A DNA stretch of 64,000 bases from Terriglobia bacterium. GTDB taxonomy: Bacteria > Acidobacteriota > Terriglobia > Bryobacterales > Bryobacteraceae. The stretch spans positions 1-64,000 of the forward strand of contig JAIQFI010000025.1 of assembly GCA_020073345.1 (NCBI GenBank), given 5' to 3'. Below, in pieces: positions 42,351 through 50,633 of this stretch. The notes below the pieces were generated by a model. The model did no database searches, was not told where the DNA came from, and worked only from the letters and a program-made list of their open reading frames with translations. The position numbers and the translations under genes are program-made. Position 1 is the first letter of the stretch; every line of letters begins with the position of its first letter.

Positions 42351-43736
42351 ATGCGCGCTGCAAATCGCTGGCTCATTCCCGTGATCATGGCGGGCGGCCT
42401 GTTCGGCCAACAGCCTACCAATTGGACTGCGGGAGAAGACCATCAAAACATGATGGATCAGCTCGGCATCAAGGCGCTTCGGCCGGGCCCCAGCGGGAAC
42501 GAGTCCGCGCCCAATCATGCGAATTACGACGAAGCCACGGCCAACCCGTTTCCAGTCCTGCCGGACGCTCTGACCTTGAAGAACGGAAAAAAGGTCACCA
42601 CGCCCGCGATGTGGTGGAATCAGCGCCGTCCCGAAATTGTCGAGGATTTCGAGCGCGAGGTGCTGGGCCGTGTTCCTAAGAACGTGCCCAAAGTGACTTG
42701 GACGGTCACCAACACCGTGACTGCGATGATCGGCTCCCGCCCGGTTATCGGGAAACAGCTAGTCGGCCATGTGGACAATTCGTCGTACCCGCTGATCAGC
42801 GTCGAGATTCAGATGACCTTGGTCACGCCGGCCGACGCCACAGGGCCGGTCCCCGTAATGATGATGTTCGGCGGCGGGGGGCTCCCGGGAGTTGCTCCAG
42901 CCAACGGAAAAGCTCCGCCGGCCCCAGCCCCCGGCGCCGATCCACCTGCCACGCAGCAATTGATCGCCCACGGTTGGGGCTATGCATCCATCAACCCCGG
43001 TAGCATCCAGGCGGACAACGGCGCGGGACTGACGAAGGCAATCGTCGGTCTGGTCAACAAGGGCCAGCCTCGCAAGCCTGATGACTGGGGCTCTTTGCGA
43101 GCGTGGGCCTGGGGCGCGGCTCGCGGACTGGATTATCTCGAGGCCGATAAAGCCGTGGACGCGAAGAAAGTGGGGATCGAAGGTGTGTCGCGTTATGGGA
43201 AGGCTGCCCTGGTGACGATGGCTTTCGACACGCGTTTTGCTGTAGTTCTGGTCGGCTCTTCAGGCGAAGGCGGAGCCAAGCTGCATCGCCGCAATTGGGG
43301 AGAAGCGGTGGAGAATCTGACAGGATCGGGCGAATACCACTGGATGGCCGGCACCTTCATGAAGTACGGCGCCGCGGAAGCAACTTTTGGCAGCAAGAAC
43401 GCCGGCGATTTGCCTGTGGATGCCCATGAGCTGATCGCGCTTTGTGCGCCGCGTCCGACGTTTATTAGTTATGGCGTGCCCGAGAAGGGAGACGCAAAAT
43501 GGCTCGACCACCAGGGCAGTTATATGGCTGCCGTCGCCGCTGGGCCGGTGTTCCGCTTGCTGGGCGCGAAGGATCTCGGCACTTCCGACGATTACAACAA
43601 GGAAAAAATGCCGGCGGTGAACGTGAGCATGCTCGACGGCCAGCTTGCCTGGAGGCAGCATGACGGCGGCCATACCGATGGCCCCAATTGGAAGTACTTC
43701 ATCCCGTGGGCGGACAAGTTCCTTAAACGTCCATGA
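42351..43736 (+). CDS. CE15-like 4-O-methyl-glucuronoyl methylesterase (glucuronoyl esterase)
   Basis: 461 residues with a signal peptide (NRWLIPVIMAGGLFGQ). The CE15 hallmark GVSRYGKAAL holds the nucleophile (Ser280); a charge-relay Glu is visible in SSGEGGAKLHRRNWGE, and the catalytic His is in QHDGGHTDGPNW. The family cleaves the ester between lignin alcohols and glucuronic acid side chains of xylan, freeing lignin from carbohydrate. Length is normal. It starts 9 bases after the SGNH gene and overlaps the next esterase by ATGA, so three esterases are coupled in one transcript. Confidence 0.88.
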   Translation: MRAANRWLIPVIMAGGLFGQQPTNWTAGEDHQNMMDQLGIKALRPGPSGNESAPNHANYDEATANPFPVLPDALTLKNGKKVTTPAMWWNQRRPEIVEDFEREVLGRVPKNVPKVTWTVTNTVTAMIGSRPVIGKQLVGHVDNSSYPLISVEIQMTLVTPADATGPVPVMMMFGGGGLPGVAPANGKAPPAPAPGADPPATQQLIAHGWGYASINPGSIQADNGAGLTKAIVGLVNKGQPRKPDDWGSLRAWAWGAARGLDYLEADKAVDAKKVGIEGVSRYGKAALVTMAFDTRFAVVLVGSSGEGGAKLHRRNWGEAVENLTGSGEYHWMAGTFMKYGAAEATFGSKNAGDLPVDAHELIALCAPRPTFISYGVPEKGDAKWLDHQGSYMAAVAAGPVFRLLGAKDLGTSDDYNKEKMPAVNVSMLDGQLAWRQHDGGHTDGPNWKYFIPWADKFLKRP

Positions 43737-44515
43737 GAATGGCGGGAACGCCGGCGGTCCTGCTATGTGCGATCGGAGCCTTCGCGCAGGGCCCGGCGGA
43801 TCAACCAGCCGCACGCACGGACCAGAATTCTCTGACAGCGCACGCCCAGTTGTTGGAAAAAGCCAGGCAGGGACGCATCGACATCTACTTTGAGGGTGAT
43901 TCGATTACACGGCGCTGGGGTGCGACCGACTACCCAGAGCTGCTTGCAAATTGGAACCAGAACTTCTTGGGCTGGAATGCGGCCGATTTCGGATGGGGTG
44001 CCGATAAGATAGAGAACATCCTGTGGCGCCTGACAAACGGGGAACTCGACGGCGTACATCCAAAGATTATCGTCCTGCTAGCCGGAACCAATAACGTCGG
44101 CAAGACCGTCCCGCGGGAGGGCGATGACGCGAAAGTAGCGGATGTCACCAAGGGTCTCAAGGCCGTCCTGGGCCTGCTGCGAGCGAAAGCTCCCAACGCC
44201 ACGATCATCGCGACCGCGATCTTTCCTCGCAACGACAATATGGCCGTGATGCCTACGATCGATAAGGTTAATCGCAACTTATCGAAGCTGGCAGATGGCA
44301 GGAAGATCCGCTATCTGAATATCAATGCCAGCCTCGTGGATCAAGACGGCAAGTTGTTCGATGGCATGATGAACGCCGACAAGCTCCATCCCGCGATTCC
44401 CGGTTATCAGGTCTGGGCGGATGCCTTGAAGCCCATCTTTACGGAATTGCTCGGCCCCCCTGGAAAGCAGGACTATGCCCCGCCGCCCACAGGCGATCCG
44501 AGCGCGCGACGATAG
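43733..44515 (+). CDS. Secreted SGNH/GDSL hydrolase
   Basis: 260 residues. Short signal peptide (AGTPAVLLCAIGAFAQ), then the four SGNH blocks: IYFEGDSITRRWG (Ser), FGWGADKIENI (Gly), LLAGTNNVG (Asn) and DKLHPAIPGYQVWADA (Asp-His). It resembles acetylhydrolase- and lysophospholipase-like members. It overlaps the CE15 gene by 4 bases and is the last of the esterase run; the 116-base gap that follows contains only a weak ATCAA/TTGAT hairpin. Confidence 0.9.
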   Translation: MRMAGTPAVLLCAIGAFAQGPADQPAARTDQNSLTAHAQLLEKARQGRIDIYFEGDSITRRWGATDYPELLANWNQNFLGWNAADFGWGADKIENILWRLTNGELDGVHPKIIVLLAGTNNVGKTVPREGDDAKVADVTKGLKAVLGLLRAKAPNATIIATAIFPRNDNMAVMPTIDKVNRNLSKLADGRKIRYLNINASLVDQDGKLFDGMMNADKLHPAIPGYQVWADALKPIFTELLGPPGKQDYAPPPTGDPSARR

Positions 44516-44631
44516 CGTTATCAATGTCGTTGATGACCGTCATCATGCCGCATGCTCTCGTGCGGGTGCTAAACTAGCCCGTTTGGACCAGTTTGAAATG
44601 AATTTGGGATTCGGAGACTAATCGACTGTTT

Positions 44632-46005
44632 ATGAGCGAGCAGAATTTAGAGACACTTTTGCAGAAGATCAGCCCGGTAAAGCTGTTAAGAAACTCGGCG
44701 ATCGGCCCCTACGTGTATCCGGTGGTGGCGAGCGAGTACACGAACTGGCGGGATGAGCAGCGCGCGTGGCAGAAGACCTGCGTTCTGTTCAACCAGTCGT
44801 ATCACATGACCGACATGTATGTGGAAGGTCCCGATGCCCTGAAGCTGCTCTCCGACCTCGGCATCAACACGTTTAAGAACTTCGGTCCGAATAAAGCGAA
44901 ACAGTTCGTCGCCTGCAATCCCGAAGGGTATGTCATCGGGGACGTCATTCTGTTCGGCCTGGAGCCGAACGTTTTCAACCTGGTGGGCCGTCCTTCGGTT
45001 CACAATTGGGTCCAGTACAACTGCGAGACCGGCGGCTACAACGCCAAGGTTACGCGGGATGAAAGAGCGGCCGCCCAGAAGGGCCCCGTGGTGCGAAAGA
45101 CCTACCGGTATCAGGTGCAGGGTCCGAACGCGTTGAAAGTGATGGAGAAGGTGCTCGGCGGCTCGGTACCGGAAGTCAAATTCTTTCAGATGGCGGTCTT
45201 CACCATCGCGGGAAAACCCGTTCGCGCTCTGCGTCACGGCATGGTCGGTCAGCCTGGATTCGAGCTGTTCGGCCCCGCAGCCGACGGGGATGCCGTGAAG
45301 GACGCGATCGTCGCAGCGGGCGAGGAATTCGGGTTGCGGTTGTGTGGCGCCCGGGCATATTCTTCGAACACCTTGGAATCCGGCTGGATCCCTTCGCCTC
45401 TGCCCGCCATTTATACCAGTCCGAAGCTGAAGGCCTTTCGTGAATGGCTGCCCGCCAACAGTTACGAAGGGATCGGTTCCCTGGGCGGGAGTTTCTACTC
45501 CGAGAATATCGAAGACTACTACCTGACGCCCTACGATTTGGGTTATGGATCCATGGTGAAGTTCGACCATGACTTTGTCGGACGGGAAGCGCTCGAGAAG
45601 ATTTCGAAGAGTCCCAGGCGCACCAAAGTCACTCTGGCGCTCAATTCGGCGGATGTGATGAAGGCGATGGGCACGATCTTCGATAAGGGTGATCGAGCCA
45701 AGTTCTTCGAATTTCCGTCGGCGGTGTATTCCACCTGGCCGTACGACAAGGTCACGAAGAACGGCAAGACGATCGGCGTCTCCACGTGGATTGGATACAG
45801 CTCCAATGAAGGCAAGATGCTGACACTCGCGATGCTGGAAAATGAGCACGCGCAGGCGGGCAATGAAGTGACGTTCACCTGGGGCCAGCAGCCGGGTACC
45901 GGCTCACGGGCCACGGTCGAAAGCCATGTCCCGGTGGATATCGGCGCCACAGTCGCTCCGGTGCCTTACGTGGAAGTCGCGCGCGAAGCCTATCGCTCGA
46001 CGTAA
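44632..46005 (+). CDS. Tetrahydrofolate-dependent aryl-methyl-ether O-demethylase (LigM/DesA-like, GcvT fold)
   Basis: 457 residues with no signal peptide, so cytoplasmic. It has the aminomethyltransferase (GcvT) fold with the pattern of vanillate/syringate O-demethylases: early YHMTDMYVEGPDALKLLSDLGIN, mid GMVGQPGFELFGP, RAYSSNTLESGWIPSPLPAIY and YYLTPYDLGYG. The length matches LigM (about 470) and DesA (about 460). These enzymes move the methoxyl methyl of lignin-derived aromatics to tetrahydrofolate. Neighbours fit: lignin-ester hydrolases upstream, and a LysR regulator and ring-cleaving dioxygenase downstream. Which aromatic is used cannot be read from sequence. Confidence 0.85.
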   Translation: MSEQNLETLLQKISPVKLLRNSAIGPYVYPVVASEYTNWRDEQRAWQKTCVLFNQSYHMTDMYVEGPDALKLLSDLGINTFKNFGPNKAKQFVACNPEGYVIGDVILFGLEPNVFNLVGRPSVHNWVQYNCETGGYNAKVTRDERAAAQKGPVVRKTYRYQVQGPNALKVMEKVLGGSVPEVKFFQMAVFTIAGKPVRALRHGMVGQPGFELFGPAADGDAVKDAIVAAGEEFGLRLCGARAYSSNTLESGWIPSPLPAIYTSPKLKAFREWLPANSYEGIGSLGGSFYSENIEDYYLTPYDLGYGSMVKFDHDFVGREALEKISKSPRRTKVTLALNSADVMKAMGTIFDKGDRAKFFEFPSAVYSTWPYDKVTKNGKTIGVSTWIGYSSNEGKMLTLAMLENEHAQAGNEVTFTWGQQPGTGSRATVESHVPVDIGATVAPVPYVEVAREAYRST

Positions 46006-46283
46006 ACAGACGAGGGCCCATCACACTTACTTCAGTTCGGGAGAGCCAGAAGGCTCCCCAGGTGATTGGCGCGGAATGGTGGGAACCCCGCGCCGTTCGC
46101 TCTAACTTCAGCTAAGACTGATGGCTCCCATCAAGTGCGATGATAACGAGCTCTTGCTATGCATGCATTGTAGTCTCCTGAGCGGTAGCCTGCGGTCCAG
46201 GGAGGACCTCCACATTTCAGCGGCTTGCACGATGGAAGGGGCAGAACAGGCCGCACTCGTCGTTCATGGCCCCGGAGAATTGC
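46006..46283. other. Intergenic region upstream of the LysR gene, with repeated GCATGCATT
   Basis: 278 bases without a gene. TGCATGCATT occurs near 46160 and again at 46281-46290, over the start of the LysR gene, and GATGATAAC occurs near 46138 and again just after the LysR stop (about 47262). These could be regulator contacts but are short enough for chance. Confidence 0.3.
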
Positions 46284-47264
46284 ATGCATTTGTGTGATAT
46301 GCTTGCTCAAGACTTAGGGGGGTGCCCGGGATTCCGGGGCGCTTGCGAAGTGACCAACATCGACTTGAAGCTGCTGGCCGTCGTCACCGAATTGCACAAA
46401 ACCAGAAGCGTGTCGCAAACTGCTGAGAATCTGGATCTCAGCCAATCCGCGATCAGCATGAGCTTGGCGAAACTGCGCAAACACTTCAACGATCCTTTGT
46501 TCGTGCGCACGTCGTCTGGAATGGATCCGACGCCCCACGCAGTCGAACTCATCGGTCTCTTAAAGAACGCTGAGGACATTCTGCAAACGGCCCTCGATCT
46601 GCACGTGGTTTTCGATCCTTTGATCTCGGACCGGCGATTCAATGTGTGCTCCACTGATATCGCGCAGGTCACTTTGATGCCGCGTCTTATGCACCGACTG
46701 AGAAGGATCGCGCCGAACGTGGGCATTGATCTAAGGAGGATCTCGGAAGTCACACCCAAGCTCCTCGAAACAGGTGAAGTGGATTTGGCGCTAGGATTCA
46801 TTTTGCCGATGGGCGCCGGATTCTGCCAGCAGAGACTCTTCAAAGAGAAGTTTGTCTGTGCCCTGCGGCGCGAGCACCCCAGGGTTGGAGACGTTCTGAC
46901 GATCGAGGATTTCCAGAATGAAATCCACTTGGCGATCACCACGTGCGGAACCGGTCACGGCGTGGTAGAGAAGGTACTCCAGGCGAAGAACATACGGCGG
47001 AAGGTTGGTCTGGTTGTTCCCAGCTTCCTCGGTATCGCCTCCATCATCACGACACTGGACTACTTGACCATCCTTCCCGAGCAATTGGCGCGTCACCTGG
47101 CCGGTGGTGGAAATATCAAAGTGCTGCCACTTCCATTTAGCGTGCCAAGCTACTACATCATGCAGCACTGGCACGAACGGTACACAAATGACCCTGCTAG
47201 CAGATGGTTGCGATCCGTGATGGCCGACCTGTTCTCCGTTCGTGATCCACATCATGTTATGTGA
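46284..47264 (+). CDS. LysR-family transcriptional regulator (NodD-like)
   Basis: About 326 residues from the ATG at 46284, preceded by GGAG; other possible starts are ATG 46266 and GTG 46350, the last giving the typical beginning (V/M)TNIDLKLLAVVTELHKTRS. The N-terminal winged helix-turn-helix (TAENLDLSQSAISMSLAKLRKHFNDPLFVRT) is intact, followed by an effector-binding domain (RFNVCSTDIAQVTLMPRL onward). The subgroup with this start controls aromatic or nodulation-type genes. It lies between the O-demethylase and the dioxygenase, so it probably responds to an aromatic compound and controls one or both. Confidence 0.9.
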   Translation: MHLCDMLAQDLGGCPGFRGACEVTNIDLKLLAVVTELHKTRSVSQTAENLDLSQSAISMSLAKLRKHFNDPLFVRTSSGMDPTPHAVELIGLLKNAEDILQTALDLHVVFDPLISDRRFNVCSTDIAQVTLMPRLMHRLRRIAPNVGIDLRRISEVTPKLLETGEVDLALGFILPMGAGFCQQRLFKEKFVCALRREHPRVGDVLTIEDFQNEIHLAITTCGTGHGVVEKVLQAKNIRRKVGLVVPSFLGIASIITTLDYLTILPEQLARHLAGGGNIKVLPLPFSVPSYYIMQHWHERYTNDPASRWLRSVMADLFSVRDPHHVM

Positions 47265-47346
47265 TGATAACTATCAAGAGAATTGTATCGACGCGAGCGA
47301 CAGCAGGCGATAACCTGAGGTACACTGCGCCTTTAAGGAGAACCCC

Positions 47347-48327
47347 ATGAATTACCCTCTTACCGGGTACCACCACATCACGGCTTGTGCCGGTGGCGCT
47401 CAGGAAGACGTCAATTTCTTTACTCAAGTCGTCGGTCTACGGATGGCCAAGCAGACCGTGCTGATGGACGGCTCGATTCCCATCTATCACTTGTACTATT
47501 CGAACGCGAACCTGGAGCCAGGCTCCGTGATGACGACGTTTCCGTATAGCCGGAAGCCGGGAAGACCTGGCTCGGGCCAAGTGTCCGCCACATCATTCAC
47601 GGTTGCCAAGGGATCGTTGCCGTTCTGGAAAGAGCATCTCAAGCGTCACAAGGTGGATCACGACCCCATCGCCGAGCGGTTCGGCCAGTCCTTCATCCGC
47701 TTCCGCCACCCGTCCGGGCTGGGCGTAGAAGTCATTGAAGACCAAGCCGACCAACGGGAGGGCTGGAGTACTCCGGAAATCGCCAAGAGCGAGTCGGCCA
47801 GAGGGTTTCACGGAACAGTGCTTTCCGTCCGGGAAGTCGCGGAAACCGAGCGGTTTTTCGTGGACGCGCTGGGATTCCGGAAGACCGGCGTGGAAGGGCG
47901 GTATCATCGCTTCGAAACCGGAACGGGCGGAGCCAACAAGACCATTACTCTTCTGCAGGAGTCCGACCGCCCGGCGGGAAGCTGGACCTTCGGCGCGGGC
48001 ACCTTCCATCACATCGCACTCTGGGGAGCCGATCAGAATGCGCTTGCCGAGCAAAAGGCGATCTATGAAGAGCTCGGCTACACGGATGCCTCCGAGATTA
48101 AGGACCGGTTCTACTTCTTTTCGATGTACTGCCGATGCCCGGGCGGGATTCTGGTCGAGAGCTGCTGCAATGCTCCGGGAAGTTTCGAGAAAGACGAAAC
48201 CAAAGAGCAACTAGGCAGCAAACTTCACCTGCCTCCGTGGTTCGAGGATCGCCGTGCAGAAATCCTCAAGTCGCTCGAGCCCATTCGGGTTCCTGAAACT
48301 GCAATGGCCGCTGGAAAGAAGGCGTAG
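47347..48327 (+). CDS. VOC-superfamily ring-cleaving dioxygenase (PcpA/LinE hydroquinone 1,2-dioxygenase type)
   Basis: 326 residues behind AAGGAG. Tandem vicinal-oxygen-chelate modules with candidate Fe(II) ligands: His in GYHHITA (9/10), His in GTFHHIALW (221/222) and Glu in GGILVESCC (271). The spacing matches the His-His-Glu set of PcpA-type enzymes (11, 227, 276). Such enzymes open hydroquinone-type rings with O2; related members are annotated as MhqO/MhqA. It follows the LysR gene and supports an aromatic catabolic role for this part of the window. Confidence 0.87.
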   Translation: MNYPLTGYHHITACAGGAQEDVNFFTQVVGLRMAKQTVLMDGSIPIYHLYYSNANLEPGSVMTTFPYSRKPGRPGSGQVSATSFTVAKGSLPFWKEHLKRHKVDHDPIAERFGQSFIRFRHPSGLGVEVIEDQADQREGWSTPEIAKSESARGFHGTVLSVREVAETERFFVDALGFRKTGVEGRYHRFETGTGGANKTITLLQESDRPAGSWTFGAGTFHHIALWGADQNALAEQKAIYEELGYTDASEIKDRFYFFSMYCRCPGGILVESCCNAPGSFEKDETKEQLGSKLHLPPWFEDRRAEILKSLEPIRVPETAMAAGKKA

Positions 48328-48439
48328 ATGACGTCGCCATTCCCGAGTTCTTACCAGAGGGCTCGACCGTGGTTAGAGCCCCAAAGAGACCCAGCGAACC
48401 GGGCCATGCGCTTGCAACCCGATGCGCTGGGATCTCCCA

Positions 48440-48459
48440 ACTCTGAGGGGGCCCAGAGT
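48440..48459 (+). terminator. Hairpin downstream of the dioxygenase gene
   Basis: ACTCTG and CAGAGT enclose a G/C-rich 8-base loop; a longer inverted repeat CCCAGCG (48390) / CGCTGGG (48425) lies just upstream. Both fall in the 229-base gap between the dioxygenase and GntR genes. No T-run follows, so termination is only possible. Confidence 0.3.
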
Positions 48460-48556
48460 CATAAGGTTTAGGCAGTATAGCCTTGGCCCGGCGAATAGTC
48501 GATGGAGTGGCGCTGATACTGGGAATTACGTTTGTTGATAAGCATTGGGCGATACA

Positions 48557-49357
48557 ATGAAGGCTCTGCCCCGAAGAAAAGTTACGTCCATTGCCCCGCC
48601 GGCTTCTGCCTCCGATGCTCCAAAGATTAAGGCGCGTGGCGGGTCTCAAACCGGTCGGGCGACGCTCGTCTTGCGAGAGATGTTGCTCGAAGGTCACTTT
48701 CAGCCGGGTGAGCGGATTCGGGAAGTCCCCCTCGCCGCGGAACTGGGTGTATCCCGCATTCCTCTTCGGCTGGTTCTGGAAAGGCTGGCGCATGAAGGTC
48801 TGCTGGAAGTCCGGTCAACCCGCGGGTTCGTAGTCCAGCGTTTCTCGACAGCAGACATCTACGATGCGATCGAGCTTCGCGGCCTGCTCGAGGGGATGGC
48901 GGCACGTTTGACCGCCGAGCGAGTGGAAAGCCCCGCCGACACGGCTAAGCTCCAAGGCATCCAAAGTGACTTAGTCCGACTGGTACAGCGCCGCAAGTTG
49001 ACGCTCGAGTATCTGGAGCAATACATGGAACTGAACGGGAAGTTCCATGCGGAGATCCTGCATCTCTCCAATTGCCGCATGCTGCAGCGCGCCATGGAAC
49101 AAGTTTGTTCGCTGCCTTTCGCCTCGCCGAGCGCGTTCGTTAGGCGCCAGTACCTCGCCCCGGAGTCCTGGGAGCTATTCCGCCTTGCCATCGATCAACA
49201 TGTGGGCATTCTGGAGGCGATCACAAATCGCGAAGCCACTCGAGCCGAAACTCTGGCTCGCGAGCACGCACGGGTAGCACGCCGGAATTTGGAAAGTGCG
49301 TTGAAGAATGGAGAAATCGCTAAGTTTGTGCCTGGAATGAAGCTGATCAAGCTCTAG
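48557..49357 (+). CDS. GntR-family transcriptional regulator (FCD domain, FadR subfamily)
   Basis: 266 residues from the ATG at 48557. A basic, Pro/Ala-rich leader of about 30 residues is followed by the winged helix-turn-helix (LREMLLEGHFQPGERIREVPLAAELGVSRIPLRLVLERLAHEGLLEV) and an all-helical FCD ligand domain (about 105-250) with metal-site residues (NGKFHAEILHLSNC; IDQHVGILEAI). Members sense carboxylic acids and repress catabolic operons. Its targets may be the flanking dioxygenase or the next gene. Confidence 0.92.
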   Translation: MKALPRRKVTSIAPPASASDAPKIKARGGSQTGRATLVLREMLLEGHFQPGERIREVPLAAELGVSRIPLRLVLERLAHEGLLEVRSTRGFVVQRFSTADIYDAIELRGLLEGMAARLTAERVESPADTAKLQGIQSDLVRLVQRRKLTLEYLEQYMELNGKFHAEILHLSNCRMLQRAMEQVCSLPFASPSAFVRRQYLAPESWELFRLAIDQHVGILEAITNREATRAETLAREHARVARRNLESALKNGEIAKFVPGMKLIKL

Positions 49358-49476
49358 TGACGCATGCACGAAGGTGACACGGCTTCTCATCAATAATGAT
49401 GATGAACACTATCAGTTATTATCCATCGCTCCCCCGATGCATCGGGGCTATCCTAAACAGAGGTTTGTCTGGATTC

Positions 49477-50280
49477 ATGTGCCTGAAAACAAGACTGCGA
49501 AAACCGATGATTGCGAAGACGTTGGCGGTGGCCTTCCTGGCATCCAGCCTTGTTTCGGCCCAATCTAACACGGCTCCAGCGGCTCAGCCTCCGAAGCCCG
49601 CGGCCGCAAAGCCTGCTTGGCCGCCCGAGGGTCCCACGCCGCGAACCGCGGATGGCAAGCCGGATTTGTCGGGGAATTGGCAGCCCAACGCGATCCGCGA
49701 GAACGTCGACTTGGTCGGCGAGCTGGCTCGCCAGAAAATCGAGGTCCCCATGCTGCCGTGGGCGGCGGAACTTCATCAGAAGCGCAAGGACTCGCTGGCC
49801 AAGGACGATCCGGAAGCACGCTGCCTGCCGCCCGGCGTTCCTCGCATGAGCACCACGCCGTATCCCTGGACCATCGTGCAGACGCCTGCGCTGATCGTGA
49901 TCGTGTACGAGGGCGGCGCGCATATCTGGCGAAAGATTTTCATGGACGGCCGGGGGCATGATCCCAAGGTCGAGTACACCTGGCTGGGAGATTCGATCGG
50001 ACATTGGGAAGGTGACACTCTGGTGGTCGAAACCGTCGGGCAGAACGACATTACATGGCTGGATGAAGGCGGAACTCCCCACTCCACGGAGATGAAGGTC
50101 ACGGAGCGCATCCGGCGCCCCGACTATGGGCATTTGGAAATTGAGCACACCATCGAGGATCCCAAGACCTTCTCAAAGCCCTGGACGTTCACCACTCACC
50201 CCAGCCTGCTGCGCGGCGAGTTGATCGAGTACATCTGCCAGGAAAACAACAAAGACGTCGAGCACTTGAAAGGGAAGTAG
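49477..50280 (+). CDS. Secreted hypothetical protein, GHWDG family, copy 4
   Basis: 267 residues if it starts at ATG 49477; ATG 49507 gives a shorter, equally good signal peptide (MIAKTLAVAFLASSLVSAQ), and neither has a strong ribosome site. Family motifs are complete: GKPDLSGNWQPN, DDPEARCLPPGVPRMST, DSIGHWEGDTLVVETVGQND, MKVTERIRRP, HTIEDPKTFSKPWTF and EYICQENN. It is the closest of the four copies to the family consensus. Function unknown. Confidence 0.72.
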   Translation: MCLKTRLRKPMIAKTLAVAFLASSLVSAQSNTAPAAQPPKPAAAKPAWPPEGPTPRTADGKPDLSGNWQPNAIRENVDLVGELARQKIEVPMLPWAAELHQKRKDSLAKDDPEARCLPPGVPRMSTTPYPWTIVQTPALIVIVYEGGAHIWRKIFMDGRGHDPKVEYTWLGDSIGHWEGDTLVVETVGQNDITWLDEGGTPHSTEMKVTERIRRPDYGHLEIEHTIEDPKTFSKPWTFTTHPSLLRGELIEYICQENNKDVEHLKGK

Positions 50281-50313
50281 CAGGTTACCCGTCGATGGTC
50301 TACCTTGCGACCA

Positions 50314-50590
50314 TTACAGCTCAGATAGCTCCTTGAATTGTCCGTTGCTATCGCCGAGCTTCTCCGCTGGCACGCCAAGCTTATTCAGTAGTGTCAGCTG
50401 AAGGTTCGTAAGCGGCGTGTGTTCCGGATAGATGAGGTGGCGACCGCCCTTCAGCGTCCCGGAGCCGCCGCCCACCACGAACGTCGGCAGCGGGCCGTGC
50501 GTGTGCCGGTCGCTGTTACTGATACCGGATCCAAACAGCAGGATGACGTGATCCAACAGCGAGCCATCGTCGCCGACCGCGGAGTTCTCT
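50314..50590 (-). pseudogene. 3'-end remnant of a DUF1552 gene (second copy)
   Basis: The last about 85 codons of a DUF1552 gene (DDGSLLDHVILLFGSGISNS to QFKELSEL, then stop) without the preceding 360 codons. Over about 260 bases it matches the end of the intact gene at 51476 with roughly 9 in 10 bases the same, and only one amino-acid change in the last 80 (Ser to Lys). Similarity begins at the stop codon and fades upstream of about 50580. Same strand as the intact operon. Confidence 0.85.
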
Positions 50591-50633
50591 TCGTAAATCG
50601 AAATAAGCTAAAGTATCCAGACCGACAGCCGAA

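Noticed and set aside
46150-46295. TGCATGCATT repeats as a LysR operator
   Set aside because: Only ten bases, palindromic by themselves, one copy overlaps the coding start, and no T-N11-A geometry was convincing; kept only as a note in the intergenic entry.
48266-48793. 175-codon minus-strand frame over the dioxygenase/GntR junction
   Set aside because: It crosses two well-supported plus-strand genes and has no signature.
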